From Fimbriimonas ginsengisoli (GTDB lineage Bacteria > Armatimonadota > Fimbriimonadia > Fimbriimonadales > Fimbriimonadaceae): a DNA stretch of 64,000 bases. Each line of letters opens with the position of its first letter. Positions within the stretch are counted from its first letter, which is position 1. A program made the position numbers and the translations under genes. Shown one piece after another: positions 34,479-43,943 of the stretch. Under the pieces are notes generated by a model, which was not told the DNA's origin, ran no database searches, and saw only the letters and a list, made by a program, of their open reading frames with translations. The stretch spans positions 1 through 64,000 of the forward strand of contig JACOSL010000004.1 of the NCBI GenBank assembly GCA_016179045.1, read 5' to 3'.

Positions 34479-36017
34479 CTACCAGAGGCGAGCCTCAACC
34501 GGCTTCGCATGCTCGCGGTCTCGGCCCACCAACAGTTCCACATGGTCTTGAAATGTTCCGAGTAACCCGATGTCGTTTGCCGCCAGACTCAGTTCCTTCC
34601 AGTTCTTCACATTGGTCCACTCTTCGACCCCTCTCTTTCGGATAGCAAAAATTGTGTCCCCTCTCTTAATGCTAAACAGACGTTTCCATTGACGCACGTA
34701 GTCGAATTCGACGTAATTTGGCTTTCCAACGTTATTTACTGATTCGACACTCAGCTTCGACAGCTCCGCCGCTTCCTCAGCCGTCCCCACGTAATTTAGC
34801 ACCAGGCATTCAAGAGGAAAATCAGGATCCGGTTCAACGTAGCGAGTAACCGCGGCAACATACTTGTCGTCTGCAATGGTCGCGATGAGGGGAGCTTCGA
34901 GACAGTAATAAGCGGGACCGCTAAGTCCGGATTTGACGCGAAATGACCCAACGCCCCAACAGAACTCCCGAGCCTCGTTCCAGGCTTTCGCAACTCGTCC
35001 CCTCGCCTCGGACTTGGCCATCATCTTGCTCAAGGCAAAGTCAGGCCTTCGGCCTTCATTGATGGCTCGGTTGTTTTCTTCGTCCAGCTTGTCTTGGTCT
35101 CGGCAGGCCTGAGCATACTGTTCAAACATTCGCGCAAGGGACTCTATATGAGCCTCCAACTGCTGGCCATTTTCTTTGGAATGCGCGAACGCCTCCATGG
35201 CGTCGGTTTCAGAAGCTTTGAATCGATCCCACTTAAATCGAAATGACTGAGCCACTGCATCAATTGCGCTGGTGGTCTCGGCGGAATACATGATCTTCAA
35301 ATCGTGCTCGACGGCGATATCGAGCATCTGCAGACAAGGTTTCGACAATCGGGACTCATCTACTGCCTTGACGCGTGTGATTGATTGCTCAGTCCAAGTC
35401 GACCAGCCTGTCAAGTGGGAGCTGACGATCGCCATATTCAGCGCTTGCCCCTCATTGAACGTGAAGTCGACGACTCCCATGACTTGGCCCTTCGAATCTA
35501 GGACAGGACTTCCAGAGCTGCCTGGTGCGATCGTAGCCGTCAACTGGACAAGGTTCAATTCTCCCGTCTTCCGAATGGCACTTACAAGGCCAGAGGACAA
35601 GGAGCCTTCAAGGCCCAATGGACTTCCAATTACCAGAGCGGTTTCGCCCGGTTTGGCTGGCCTCGAACGAATGACAAGGGGTCGACGGCTAGATGGCTTG
35701 TCAATGGTGAGCACGGCAAGGTCCAAGGCACGGTTCAAGCGGACCCCAGTCACAGACCAAAGAGCGGACTTAGAGCCAGAAACCTGTATAGTCGAGGCTC
35801 CTTCAATGACATGAGCACACGTCACCACATGTGAAGCATCAATGAGAAACCCGGTTCCTCGACCCTTGTCAGTCCGCACCGTGAATACGGCCCCTTTGGC
35901 CGCGGCATAGACCTTCTGCTGGTCTTGTTCACCTGCCGCCGTCGCGGCAATTTCTGTGAAGACCACAAGGATGCACAAGAGAGCCCTGAACATGAGAGTT
36001 GGCGTGCTCCGCTGCAT
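34479..36017 (-). CDS. Secreted trypsin-like (HtrA-type) serine protease with novel C-terminus
   Basis: 512 aa. Signal peptide (about 1-28), then a chymotrypsin-fold domain with His in GFLIDASHVVTCAHV, Asp in LNRALDLAVLTID and Ser in TIAPGSSGSPVLD, all in DegP/HtrA-like context. After about residue 215 no PDZ domain follows; instead ~300 residues, mainly helical and then beta, with no motif I know. GC content looks lower than in flanking genes, which suits the accessory region. Substrate and function of the C-terminal part unknown. Confidence 0.85.
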   Translation of the reverse strand: MQRSTPTLMFRALLCILVVFTEIAATAAGEQDQQKVYAAAKGAVFTVRTDKGRGTGFLIDASHVVTCAHVIEGASTIQVSGSKSALWSVTGVRLNRALDLAVLTIDKPSSRRPLVIRSRPAKPGETALVIGSPLGLEGSLSSGLVSAIRKTGELNLVQLTATIAPGSSGSPVLDSKGQVMGVVDFTFNEGQALNMAIVSSHLTGWSTWTEQSITRVKAVDESRLSKPCLQMLDIAVEHDLKIMYSAETTSAIDAVAQSFRFKWDRFKASETDAMEAFAHSKENGQQLEAHIESLARMFEQYAQACRDQDKLDEENNRAINEGRRPDFALSKMMAKSEARGRVAKAWNEAREFCWGVGSFRVKSGLSGPAYYCLEAPLIATIADDKYVAAVTRYVEPDPDFPLECLVLNYVGTAEEAAELSKLSVESVNNVGKPNYVEFDYVRQWKRLFSIKRGDTIFAIRKRGVEEWTNVKNWKELSLAANDIGLLGTFQDHVELLVGRDREHAKPVEARLW

Positions 36018-36159
36018 GGGTCCAAGCTTACTTTCTCACGAGAGCCTCTTACCGCCGCAGGGCGATACTACTGGCGACTAGCCAGAGACAAGCGAATCTG
36101 ATCCGGCCGCTCGCATTCGTTCTCAGGGCAACTGGCTAGCTTGCGCACGCCGCAAACCA

Positions 36160-36615
36160 TCAGGGGGAGCGCTTTCCGGCGGCGAGCATCGCGCAGGCTT
36201 CCTCGATCCGGCCCTTCCGCGTCTCCCGTTCTTTGGCCGCCTCGACCCAATCCGAAAAGTCCCGCTTCTCGTTCGCGGTGAGATCGCTCCACTGGGCCTT
36301 CGCCCCCTTCCCGTCGATAACAGGGGCGGCCCCGAGGGCTTTGTAAAGATCCATTGGCACCACCGCATAACAGCAGGGGCGCCGCTTTCCGGCAGCGAGA
36401 TTCTCGCAGCATCTCTCGATCCGGCGGCTGCGCGTCTCCGCTTGCTTGGCCTCGTTGATCCAACTCATAAAGTCCCGGCGGGAGATCGGCGTGAGATCCC
36501 TCCACGCTGCCTCGGCCAAGGGAGCCGCCGCGAGGGCTTGGCGAAGATCCGCCGGCACGCTGGGCTCTGTTTGTTCTCCAACTGGCTCAGGATTCATTCC
36601 CTTCATTTTGGACAA
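36160..36615 (-). CDS. Protein with two tandem OmdA (YdeI/OmpD-associated) domains
   Basis: 151 aa made of two repeats: about 22-78 (DLRQALAAAPLAEAAWRDLT, then RRDFMSWINEAKQAETRSRR and LAAGKRRP) and about 88-151 (DLYKALGAAPVIDGKGAKAQ, then KRDFSDWVEAAKERETRKGR and LAAGKRSP). Each is the C-terminal helical domain of YdeI-like proteins, known from bacteriocin-protection proteins. A usual member has one copy behind a DUF1801-like domain, which is missing here. No operon partner. Confidence 0.82.
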   Translation of the reverse strand: MSKMKGMNPEPVGEQTEPSVPADLRQALAAAPLAEAAWRDLTPISRRDFMSWINEAKQAETRSRRIERCCENLAAGKRRPCCYAVVPMDLYKALGAAPVIDGKGAKAQWSDLTANEKRDFSDWVEAAKERETRKGRIEEACAMLAAGKRSP

Positions 36616-36675
36616 GAGCCGGCAAGCCTTGCGGACCGGCTCAATGTGTTCCGAAAGGCGCCCTGTCGCTGCGCG

Positions 36676-37485
36676 CTAGCCCCGGCCATGTTGCGGAGAA
36701 TGATTCGCGTTGGTCGCCTTGCTCCTTGTTGCTATTAGGATCCCGTGGACAATGCTCCATGGGTGCGGCGGGCAGCCGGGCACGAAGGCGTGAACCTCGA
36801 GGTGAGGCATCACCCCGTTGGCATCCGCGTAGCCCCCTCGGTGAACTCCGCCGCTGATTGCGCACGTGCCGACCGCGATTACTACGCGCGGATCGGCCAT
36901 CGCCTCGAAGCAGCTTACGAGGGGCTTTTGCATGGCTCTTCCTACGGGACCGGTTACGAGCAGCACGTCGGCGAACCTTGGCGAGGCGACGAAATGGATT
37001 CCAAAGCGGGAGCAATCAAAGATGGCGTTCGCGGTCGCGGCGACTTCGAGGTCGGTGGCGTTGCACCCGGTCGAGACCACTCGAACATCAACCGATCTGC
37101 GAAACGGTCCGAGAGCTTTCACCCCGTCCAGCGCAGCGATGGGCTTCGTTTCCGTTGGCTTGCTGTAGAGGACCAATTCTTCTCGGTGGATCACCGCGCT
37201 CTTCGTGGAGGGATCCGCGACGATCGTCTGGGTCGGACAACCCGCGATGCATGCGCCACAGGTGACGCAAAGCCCTCGGTCAAGGGAAACATCGGGGTTC
37301 TCGGGATCGCCGGAGAGCTGAATCGCCCCCGTTGGGCATACGTTCACACATCGGCCGCATGCCTCGCCCAGACAGGGTTCCGTCGTGAGGCGTGGGAGGC
37401 CCCCTACGCCCTCGGGCAAGTCGGGAAAGTCGACCGCGTCAGTCGCGTGCTTTTGTCTGGCTGCGTGTAAGAGTGCGGTAAGCAT
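36676..37485 (-). CDS. Ehr-type complex: 2[4Fe-4S] ferredoxin fused to NuoB/HycG-like subunit
   Basis: 269 aa. The N-terminal ferredoxin (HycF/NuoI-like) has two cluster motifs: CLGEACGRCVNVCP and CVTCGACIAGCP; the first has CxxxxC instead of the usual CxxC spacing. From about 130 it is NuoB/HycG-like (STGCNATDLEV, ADVLLVTGPVGRAM, GTCAISGG, VPGCPPHPW). Compared with HycG/HyfI (CNGCDxE) the second Cys of the first motif is Thr, leaving three of the four ligands of the proximal cluster. It starts 11 bases after the large-subunit stop, last gene of the operon. Confidence 0.85.
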   Translation of the reverse strand: MLTALLHAARQKHATDAVDFPDLPEGVGGLPRLTTEPCLGEACGRCVNVCPTGAIQLSGDPENPDVSLDRGLCVTCGACIAGCPTQTIVADPSTKSAVIHREELVLYSKPTETKPIAALDGVKALGPFRRSVDVRVVSTGCNATDLEVAATANAIFDCSRFGIHFVASPRFADVLLVTGPVGRAMQKPLVSCFEAMADPRVVIAVGTCAISGGVHRGGYADANGVMPHLEVHAFVPGCPPHPWSIVHGILIATRSKATNANHSPQHGRG

Positions 37486-37496
37486 GGTTTGTTCCG

Positions 37497-38993
37497 TCAG
37501 AGATCGCTACCCGAATAGGAAAGGTTGAAGCTCTTGTTGATGAGGGGGAAGTCCATCACAAGGTTGCCGCGAACGGCAATCGCGACGCCGGTCCAGTTCT
37601 GGAAGCTTGGGTCTCGTATCGCGTAACGAGAGATTTTGCCCTGCTCGTCCGTCGTGATCCAGTGGATTAACTCGCCTCGCCATGCCTCGACGATCCCGAT
37701 CGCCGTCTTGCTTGGCGGGAGGGTCTCCGGAGTCTTGACAAGAGATCCACCTTGGGGAAGCGCCGCCAAAACCTCCTCGATCAATCTCAGCGAGGAGAAC
37801 ACTTCCTTTCGGCGCACCTCCGCTCGGGCGAAGGCATCCCCCGCGGTTTCCGTCGCCACATCGACCGCCAACCCAGGGAAGAGAGCGTGCGCGAAGTGAC
37901 ATCGTGCATCGTAAGGGCTCCCGCTGGCTCTTGCCGTGGGCCCGACCATTCCGAATTCGTCCGCCAGACTCGGTTTCAGAATTCCAACCCCCTCCAAACG
38001 CTCTTGTACGCCAGGATTTTCGAAGAGGATTTCGCACGCATCGGCGGCGGCGGGCTTTAACTCCGAAAGGCTTTGCGTCAGGAGGCGAAGCTGAGCGTCG
38101 CCGACCTCCCACGCCAGCCCGCCCGGACAAACGAATCCACGCTGAAACCGGGTGCCGGACAGAGTCTGTCCGAAGCCGAGCGCCGCCCCCCGAAGGCGAC
38201 CGAAGGTGGCCGCGCCTAGGGCGAACCCGATGTCCGAGGCCAACGCTCCGAGGTCGCCGAAATGGTTGGCAACCCGTTCGATCTCGAGGGCCACAGTTCT
38301 GACCGCGGCGGCACGCTTCGGGCCTTCGAGTCCCCAAAGATCCTCGAGGGCTTGGGCATGGGCGAGCGCGTTCGCTACCGCCGAGTCGGAACTCGCGCTC
38401 TCGGCCACATGCCGAGCGTGGCGCAAGGGCACCGCGGCCAGTCGCGCCTCGACACCCCGATGCACATAGCCAAGGCGGATATCTAGATTCGCCACGATCT
38501 CACCGATGCAACTGAACCGAAAATGTCCGGGCTCGATAATGCCCGCGTGAATCGGCCCAACGGGAATTTCATGCACCCCCTGGCCACCGACGGTCAGAAA
38601 CTTTGATTCTCGGGGAGAGGGCGGCCCGTCAGCCGAAACAGCGAACGGAAACTTGTCGGGCGGCCACGCCTCGTGGAGGATCAGGCTCTTCCACCTTGGA
38701 TGCCCGCTGGCATGAAGACCCCACAAATCGCCTACCGCCTGCTCGGCCCAGTGTGCCGCTGGGATCGCGCTCGTGACGGATGAGAACTTGGAGCCGCCAT
38801 CGATGATTGGAGTCGATGCGATTTCGGCCGAGCCGTTGTCTAGGTTGAGAAGCAAGGCTTCCAAGAGGCGCTTGCCACCTTCCGCGCGCCGGATCGTCAG
38901 GTGCCCATATTTCCAACCCTTGCGTCTGGCTCGCTCAGGCACTGACGATTCCCAATCGGCCGGCTCGATAGGCACGGCGTCGACACGGATCAC
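37497..38993 (-). CDS. Ehr-type large subunit (HycE/NuoCD-like) lacking NiFe ligands
   Basis: 498 aa from GTG 38993, which overlaps the upstream stop as GTGA and has GGAGG 7 bases before it. N-terminal ~130 residues are NuoC/30-kDa-like (DLWGLHASGHPRWKSLILHE); the rest is the HycE/NuoD fold (VGGQGVHEIPVGPIHAGIIE, LDIRLGYVHRGVEARL). In hydrogenases CxxC follows YVHRGIE; here that part is AESASSDSAVANA. At the C-terminus DPCxxC is replaced (DFPLINKSFNLSYSGS). With all four Cys gone it cannot hold a NiFe centre. Redox partner unknown. Confidence 0.88.
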   Translation of the reverse strand: MIRVDAVPIEPADWESSVPERARRKGWKYGHLTIRRAEGGKRLLEALLLNLDNGSAEIASTPIIDGGSKFSSVTSAIPAAHWAEQAVGDLWGLHASGHPRWKSLILHEAWPPDKFPFAVSADGPPSPRESKFLTVGGQGVHEIPVGPIHAGIIEPGHFRFSCIGEIVANLDIRLGYVHRGVEARLAAVPLRHARHVAESASSDSAVANALAHAQALEDLWGLEGPKRAAAVRTVALEIERVANHFGDLGALASDIGFALGAATFGRLRGAALGFGQTLSGTRFQRGFVCPGGLAWEVGDAQLRLLTQSLSELKPAAADACEILFENPGVQERLEGVGILKPSLADEFGMVGPTARASGSPYDARCHFAHALFPGLAVDVATETAGDAFARAEVRRKEVFSSLRLIEEVLAALPQGGSLVKTPETLPPSKTAIGIVEAWRGELIHWITTDEQGKISRYAIRDPSFQNWTGVAIAVRGNLVMDFPLINKSFNLSYSGSDL

Positions 38994-40441
38994 GGTCGTC
39001 CTCCGGTCTGCAGAGCCTTGCCGAGAAACTCGAGGGTAGCAGGCGTCACCGCTAGAAAAGTGGCTGCCGACACCGCCAAGAGGAGCGCGGCAGGCAGAAT
39101 CGAACCGGCATAACGAGGGTTCTCCGCTCGCTCGCCCTTCTCTCCAAAGATGGCGCGTCCCAAGTGGATCACCACCGCCACAAAGCTCAAGGCGAGGCCC
39201 GCGACGAGCGCGATCACGATTCCCCAAAGCCGGTCGTCCGCTGCCCTGGCCAGCAGCAGCCACTCGCTGACGAACGAGGCGAATGGCGGCGCGCCCATAA
39301 CTGCGGCCCCGGCGGCGAGCAAGGCAAAGCCAAGCCCTGGGAATCGCCGCATCACGCCGCTGAGTTTTTTGAGCGAGACGGTGCCATACGCCCGCAAGAC
39401 GTTGCCGGATAGAAGGAACGCGGAGGATTTCGCCAAGCTGTGGGCCAGCGCGTGCAATGCAAAGATCGGAGCCGCGCGAAGCCCCGCCGCGACCGCGAGC
39501 AATCCCATATTCTCGATGCTCGAATAAGCCCACATGCGCTTCAGGTCCTGTTGCCGCACAAGCATAAGGCTCGCGGCGAGAACCGATGCCGCCCCCATCG
39601 GCGCGAGCAACCCGAGCAGCAGGGTTCGTGAGCCCGACAGCTCCACGATGCCGCCGATGCGCCAGAGGGCGACCATCGCGCAGTTCAAGAGCGCGCCCGA
39701 GAGTAATGCGGACGCGGGAGCGGGAGCTTCGCTATGGGCGTCCGGCAGCCAGTTGTGAACGGGAAAGAGTCCGGCCTTCGTGCCGTAACCCAACAGGAAG
39801 AACACGAAGCTTGCATTGAGCAGGGATTTCTTGAGGCTCGACGCATGGGCCGTCAGCCAGGCGATACCCAGGCTGCCCCCTCCTTGCATTCCATTTCCCG
39901 CCGCCGCCAGCAGCAGAACTGTGCCGAGAAGAGCGAAGGCGATCCCCACCCCGCACAAGATGAGGTACTTCCACGCCGCCTCGATTGACTTGCGGGTTCC
40001 TCGGAGCAAGATGATCGGCGCGGTAACCAGCGTGGTCGCCTCCATCGCGACCCAAAGCGCACCTAGGTCAGCCGCGCAAACGACCGCGTTCGCCGCCACG
40101 ATGAAGAGCGCAGTGAGCCCGAACATCGCCCTCACGCCCTTGGAGGTCAGGTGCAGGTCATGGGGATTAGCCGTCAGGAGGGCCGCGCTTGCCATCGCCG
40201 CGCCGTATACGATCGAGTTGACGGAGGCCATCCATGCCGCCATCCCATCCATCTGAAACCAGATCAGGAACGTGGGCCGGCTCTCGCCTCGAAGAATCGG
40301 TAGCGCGACCCATAGGGTAGCCGCGGCTTGGCCAACGCCGCCTATCGCAGCGGCCATCCTCAGCCGGTTCACGCTGCCGACCGCGAGGGAGCAAACCGCT
40401 ACCGCAATCGGAAAGATGCTCAGGGCTAGCGCGACGATCAT
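38990..40441 (-). CDS. Ehr-type proton-pumping membrane subunit (HyfF/NuoN-like)
   Basis: 483 aa with about 14 membrane segments of the Nuo L/M/N antiporter-like family. The conserved Glu (LWVAMEATTLV), Lys (GTKAGLFPVHNWLPDAHSEA) and later MWAYSSIENMGLL are kept, so an ion path is likely. It is the second antiporter-like subunit of the operon. Its ATG overlaps the HyfE-like stop by 4 bases. Confidence 0.9.
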   Translation of the reverse strand: MIVALALSIFPIAVAVCSLAVGSVNRLRMAAAIGGVGQAAATLWVALPILRGESRPTFLIWFQMDGMAAWMASVNSIVYGAAMASAALLTANPHDLHLTSKGVRAMFGLTALFIVAANAVVCAADLGALWVAMEATTLVTAPIILLRGTRKSIEAAWKYLILCGVGIAFALLGTVLLLAAAGNGMQGGGSLGIAWLTAHASSLKKSLLNASFVFFLLGYGTKAGLFPVHNWLPDAHSEAPAPASALLSGALLNCAMVALWRIGGIVELSGSRTLLLGLLAPMGAASVLAASLMLVRQQDLKRMWAYSSIENMGLLAVAAGLRAAPIFALHALAHSLAKSSAFLLSGNVLRAYGTVSLKKLSGVMRRFPGLGFALLAAGAAVMGAPPFASFVSEWLLLARAADDRLWGIVIALVAGLALSFVAVVIHLGRAIFGEKGERAENPRYAGSILPAALLLAVSAATFLAVTPATLEFLGKALQTGGRP

Positions 40442-41073
40442 TCGTGCAACTCCCGCATCTCGAGGACGTCCATGTGCTCGAAGCTTCTGCTCACTCGGAA
40501 CAGCACCATCCCCGCCAGGAGCACGCCCATGAACAGGTCGAACAAGACGCCCAGTTCGATCACGACCGGAATCCCGGGGGTCTGGGTGAAGGCGTAGGAG
40601 AAGATGCCGTTATCGAGCACGAGAAACCCGATCAGCATGCCCAGCGCCAGCCGCCGGGTCATCATGATAATCAGCCCCATGAGCACGGTCGCGATGGCAA
40701 GCCCGGCATTGCCCGACACGGAACCCGCCGCCGAAAACCAACCGCTCTTGAAGTAGCAGAGGACCACGATCAAGGCGCCGGCCAGCATCGCCAGCCCTGG
40801 CCCAAGACCCACCCCCCGATCTCGAACTACGTGCAGCCTGCATGCGCTCCAATTCAAGAACACGGGAATGGCGATCGCTTTCACCGCGATCACCGCGCAT
40901 CCGAGCAGCGTCTCGCCGATCGAGCCGTTGTTGATGCCGCGGAACAGCAAGAGGGCGCCCAACGCGGCCCCTTGCGCGCCCAATCCCCAGAGCATGCTGC
41001 GCACTCGCGTGATGCCTAGCATCCAAAGCGATGCCATCGCGGCGAGGCCGACAAGTTCTTGGAAGGTCGCCAC
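40438..41073 (-). CDS. Ehr-type membrane subunit (HyfE-like)
   Basis: 211 aa, six or so membrane segments. MTRRLALGMLIGFLVLDNGI and the QTPGIPVVIELGVLFDLFMG stretch match HyfE, a NuoK-related subunit of hydrogenase-4-like complexes. Six bases after the HyfC-like stop; coupled to the HyfF-like gene by ATGA. Confidence 0.85.
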   Translation of the reverse strand: MATFQELVGLAAMASLWMLGITRVRSMLWGLGAQGAALGALLLFRGINNGSIGETLLGCAVIAVKAIAIPVFLNWSACRLHVVRDRGVGLGPGLAMLAGALIVVLCYFKSGWFSAAGSVSGNAGLAIATVLMGLIIMMTRRLALGMLIGFLVLDNGIFSYAFTQTPGIPVVIELGVLFDLFMGVLLAGMVLFRVSRSFEHMDVLEMRELHE

Positions 41074-41079
41074 GAGCCT

Positions 41080-42006
41080 CTAGGCGCCCACCGCGGCGAC
41101 GAAGGCGGACATGACGGCGAGGGCGGTTGAGAACGCGACGAACGACGGCACGCGCCGCCAGTTGAGCTTGACCGCGATGCCTTCCAGCACGCCAAGCAAG
41201 CACCCGAGCATCAGGATCGCTGCTGCGCTCGACGCCGCCGAGACTATGGCGTTGTCTGGCGACCGTAAGGCCTTTCCAAGCAGAATCTGAACCCCGACGC
41301 CAAAGAACACGGCGGTGCGCAGGGCGACCGTGGTCTCGATCAGAGCCAGGTTCCGCCCACTGTTCTCGAGAATCGTGGCCTCGTGGATCATGGTCAGCTC
41401 CAAATGGGTTGTGGGGTCGTCGACCGGCATCCTCGAAAGCTCGGCCAAAGCGGCCAATAGAAACGCCGATCCTGAAAGCAGAGCCACCGTGCCTCGTACT
41501 GGACTTTGGAGCGCAACAGAGAGGTCCATCGTTCCGCTTGCCAACGCGACGGCGCTGAGGCTCACCAGGATGCTGGGCTCGATAAGCACGGCGAGAGCGG
41601 CCTCGCGGCTTGCTCCAAGCCCTCCGAAAGCCGAGCCCGTGTCCAATGCGGCGAGCAAAGAGAAGAACCGAGCCATTGCGAGCAGGTACACGATGAGAAT
41701 CAGGTCTGCCGTGCCACTCCCCCTGGCCAAAGGCTCAGCCCCGGTCCAAGGTACGACCATGGCGACCACGAGGGCTATGCTGAGCCCGACCAGGGGGTTC
41801 GCCCGAAAGATCCAAGAGGCGGTCGAGCTGACGGTCTCCCCCTTGCGGAACCTCTTGACGAGGTCGAAGATCGGCTGAAATAACGGCGGTCCCGGCCTAC
41901 CCTGCATGAGCGCCTTCGTCTTGCGAATCACGCAGCTGAGCAGCAGCGGCAGGGCGATCAGCAGGACGATGTGAATCGCCAGGCTCACAACACGCCTCCA
42001 AGCCAA
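41080..42006 (-). CDS. Ehr-type membrane subunit (HyfC/NuoH-like)
   Basis: 308 aa, about eight membrane segments. MQGRPGPPLFQPIFDLVKRF is the quinone/loop motif of NuoH/HycD proteins, and THLELTMIHEATILENSGRN carries the expected acidic loop before the last segments. It joins the peripheral redox arm to the pump. Overlaps the HyfB-like stop by 22 bases. Confidence 0.9.
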   Translation of the reverse strand: MAWRRVVSLAIHIVLLIALPLLLSCVIRKTKALMQGRPGPPLFQPIFDLVKRFRKGETVSSTASWIFRANPLVGLSIALVVAMVVPWTGAEPLARGSGTADLILIVYLLAMARFFSLLAALDTGSAFGGLGASREAALAVLIEPSILVSLSAVALASGTMDLSVALQSPVRGTVALLSGSAFLLAALAELSRMPVDDPTTHLELTMIHEATILENSGRNLALIETTVALRTAVFFGVGVQILLGKALRSPDNAIVSAASSAAAILMLGCLLGVLEGIAVKLNWRRVPSFVAFSTALAVMSAFVAAVGA

Positions 42007-43943
42007 AGCAGCAGCCCAAGAGTGAGCACCATGAACAGCAGATATTGATGGATGCTCCCCGCCTGCAAACGCATGATGAGCCCCTCCGAGAGCTTTATGA
42101 CGGTTCCTAGGGCCGGCGAGTAGACCTTCGACTCCAGATACGCCTCGTGGCTGGATTCCGCCCGGATCTCGGTCGGGAAGTGGCGCCTACCGTGGCCTTC
42201 GACCACGACCTCCATTTCATAGCGATACAGCGCTCCGAACAGCCGAACGATCGGCTGCGCGAAGCTGGTCGCGGTGTACTGCGCGCGCGGGGTCAGAGCG
42301 CCGAACCCGCAATCCCAGGTGATATAGGTCCGAGTGGGCCTGCCCCTTGCAAGCTGGCGCATCCCAAGCCAAATCAGGGCCATGGACAAAGCGCCGACAA
42401 GGGTGAGCGGAAGGATCGGCAGGGTCCAAGCTTGGGGGGTGCGAACGAACCCTAGGCCGTGCATCGCGTCCCACACCAACGGAGCGCCCAGACCCAGAGC
42501 CGCGCATAGAACGGCGAGGAAGACGGACGCGCCCACCATGGCGGGCTCGCCCTCCTTGGCATGGCTGGCCTCCTTGCTGCGTGGCTGCCCGACGAACGAA
42601 ATCCCAAACGCTTTGGCGAAGCAGGCAAGAGCGAGCGCGCCGACCAAGCCAACCCAGCCGAGCAAGAGCAGCCCCACCAACCTGATTTCGCCGCTTGGCC
42701 CGGAAGCGCCCAACTGAAACAGCCCCCGATAAAGCAGCCACTCGCTTGCAAAGCCGTTTAGCGGCGGGAGAGCGCAGATCGCGGCACTGCCGACGAAGAA
42801 GGTCGCCGCAGTCCAGGGCATTCTTTGGATCAACCCGCCGAGGCGATCGAGTTCCACCGTATGGGCGTTCGCGTCCACCGTCCCCGCGCACAGGAATAGC
42901 AGGGCCTTGAACACGCCGTGGTTGAGCGTGTGGAACAAACCCGCGGCCAAGGCAAGGTCCGATACGGCGGTCAGACTTGCCTGGCGCGCCACGAGCGATA
43001 CCCCCGCGGCCAGCAAGATGAGGCCGATGTTTTCGACGCTGTGATACGCGAGCAACCGCTTCATGTCGTGCTGCAATAGCGCGAACAGCACCCCCCAGAA
43101 CGCAGAGATTGCGCCCGCCGCAACCAGCGTCCATCCTATCCAAGGCGCCTCCACGCCGCCCATCACCAATAGCCGGAACACGGCGTAGATTGCGGTCTTG
43201 ATCATCACGCCGCTCATGACAGCGGAAACCGGGCTGGGGGCGGCGGGATGCGCGATGGGCAGCCAGAGATGGAATGGCCACGAACCCGCCTTCACGAGCA
43301 GCCCAACCAGAATCAGCGCCGCGGGTCCTGAGGCATCGCTTCCACGAAGGATCCAGTCGTGAAAGTTCCACGATCCGGTCGAGGCGTGCGCCCACAGGAA
43401 GCCAGCCATGAGGAACGCAGAGCCGATCCTGGTTGCCCCAAGATAAATGAACGCGGCCCGGCGGACGGACTGTCTTTCGTGTTCGGTCGCGACCAAGAGG
43501 AACGAAGAGATCGCCATCATCTCCCAGAAGGCGAAGAAAACGATGGCGTTTTGCGCCGTCGCCACGCCCGCCATACTCGCAAATAGCAGCGTGAGCCCGG
43601 ACCAGACGAACCCTGGTCGCGCCCGACCCCTAAGGTGCTTCAGATAGCCGGGCGAATAGATGGATGCCGCCAAGCCGACCACGCCGATCAACCCCAAGAA
43701 CCAACGGCTCAGCGAATCGACCCTGAATCCAATTGCGACTCCGGCCAAACCGATCGGAGGGCGGACAGCCACAATTCCTCCCGGCAGGAAGGCCGCCGTC
43801 AAGCACAGTCCACAGGCGGCAATCGACAGCAGCGCCGCCACCCGTGCGGCGCCCGGCGGTCGGAGCAGGCCGATCGGACAAGCCGCACCCCAGACTAGAA
43901 TCGCCGTTATCGCCGCCTCGGGGGCGTGGAACTGCATGGTCAT
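41985..43943 (-). CDS. Ehr-type proton-pumping membrane subunit (HyfB/NuoL-like)
   Basis: 652 aa, about 15-16 membrane segments. The conserved Glu in FFAFWEMMAISSFLLVATEH, Lys/His in VKAGSWPFHLWLPIAHPAAP and LLAYHSVENIGLILLA are intact, so a proton or Na+ path is likely. A C-terminal extension ends in membrane segments (YLLFMVLTLGLLLWLGG). ATG 43943 follows the ArsR stop directly. Confidence 0.92.
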   Translation of the reverse strand: MTMQFHAPEAAITAILVWGAACPIGLLRPPGAARVAALLSIAACGLCLTAAFLPGGIVAVRPPIGLAGVAIGFRVDSLSRWFLGLIGVVGLAASIYSPGYLKHLRGRARPGFVWSGLTLLFASMAGVATAQNAIVFFAFWEMMAISSFLLVATEHERQSVRRAAFIYLGATRIGSAFLMAGFLWAHASTGSWNFHDWILRGSDASGPAALILVGLLVKAGSWPFHLWLPIAHPAAPSPVSAVMSGVMIKTAIYAVFRLLVMGGVEAPWIGWTLVAAGAISAFWGVLFALLQHDMKRLLAYHSVENIGLILLAAGVSLVARQASLTAVSDLALAAGLFHTLNHGVFKALLFLCAGTVDANAHTVELDRLGGLIQRMPWTAATFFVGSAAICALPPLNGFASEWLLYRGLFQLGASGPSGEIRLVGLLLLGWVGLVGALALACFAKAFGISFVGQPRSKEASHAKEGEPAMVGASVFLAVLCAALGLGAPLVWDAMHGLGFVRTPQAWTLPILPLTLVGALSMALIWLGMRQLARGRPTRTYITWDCGFGALTPRAQYTATSFAQPIVRLFGALYRYEMEVVVEGHGRRHFPTEIRAESSHEAYLESKVYSPALGTVIKLSEGLIMRLQAGSIHQYLLFMVLTLGLLLWLGGVL

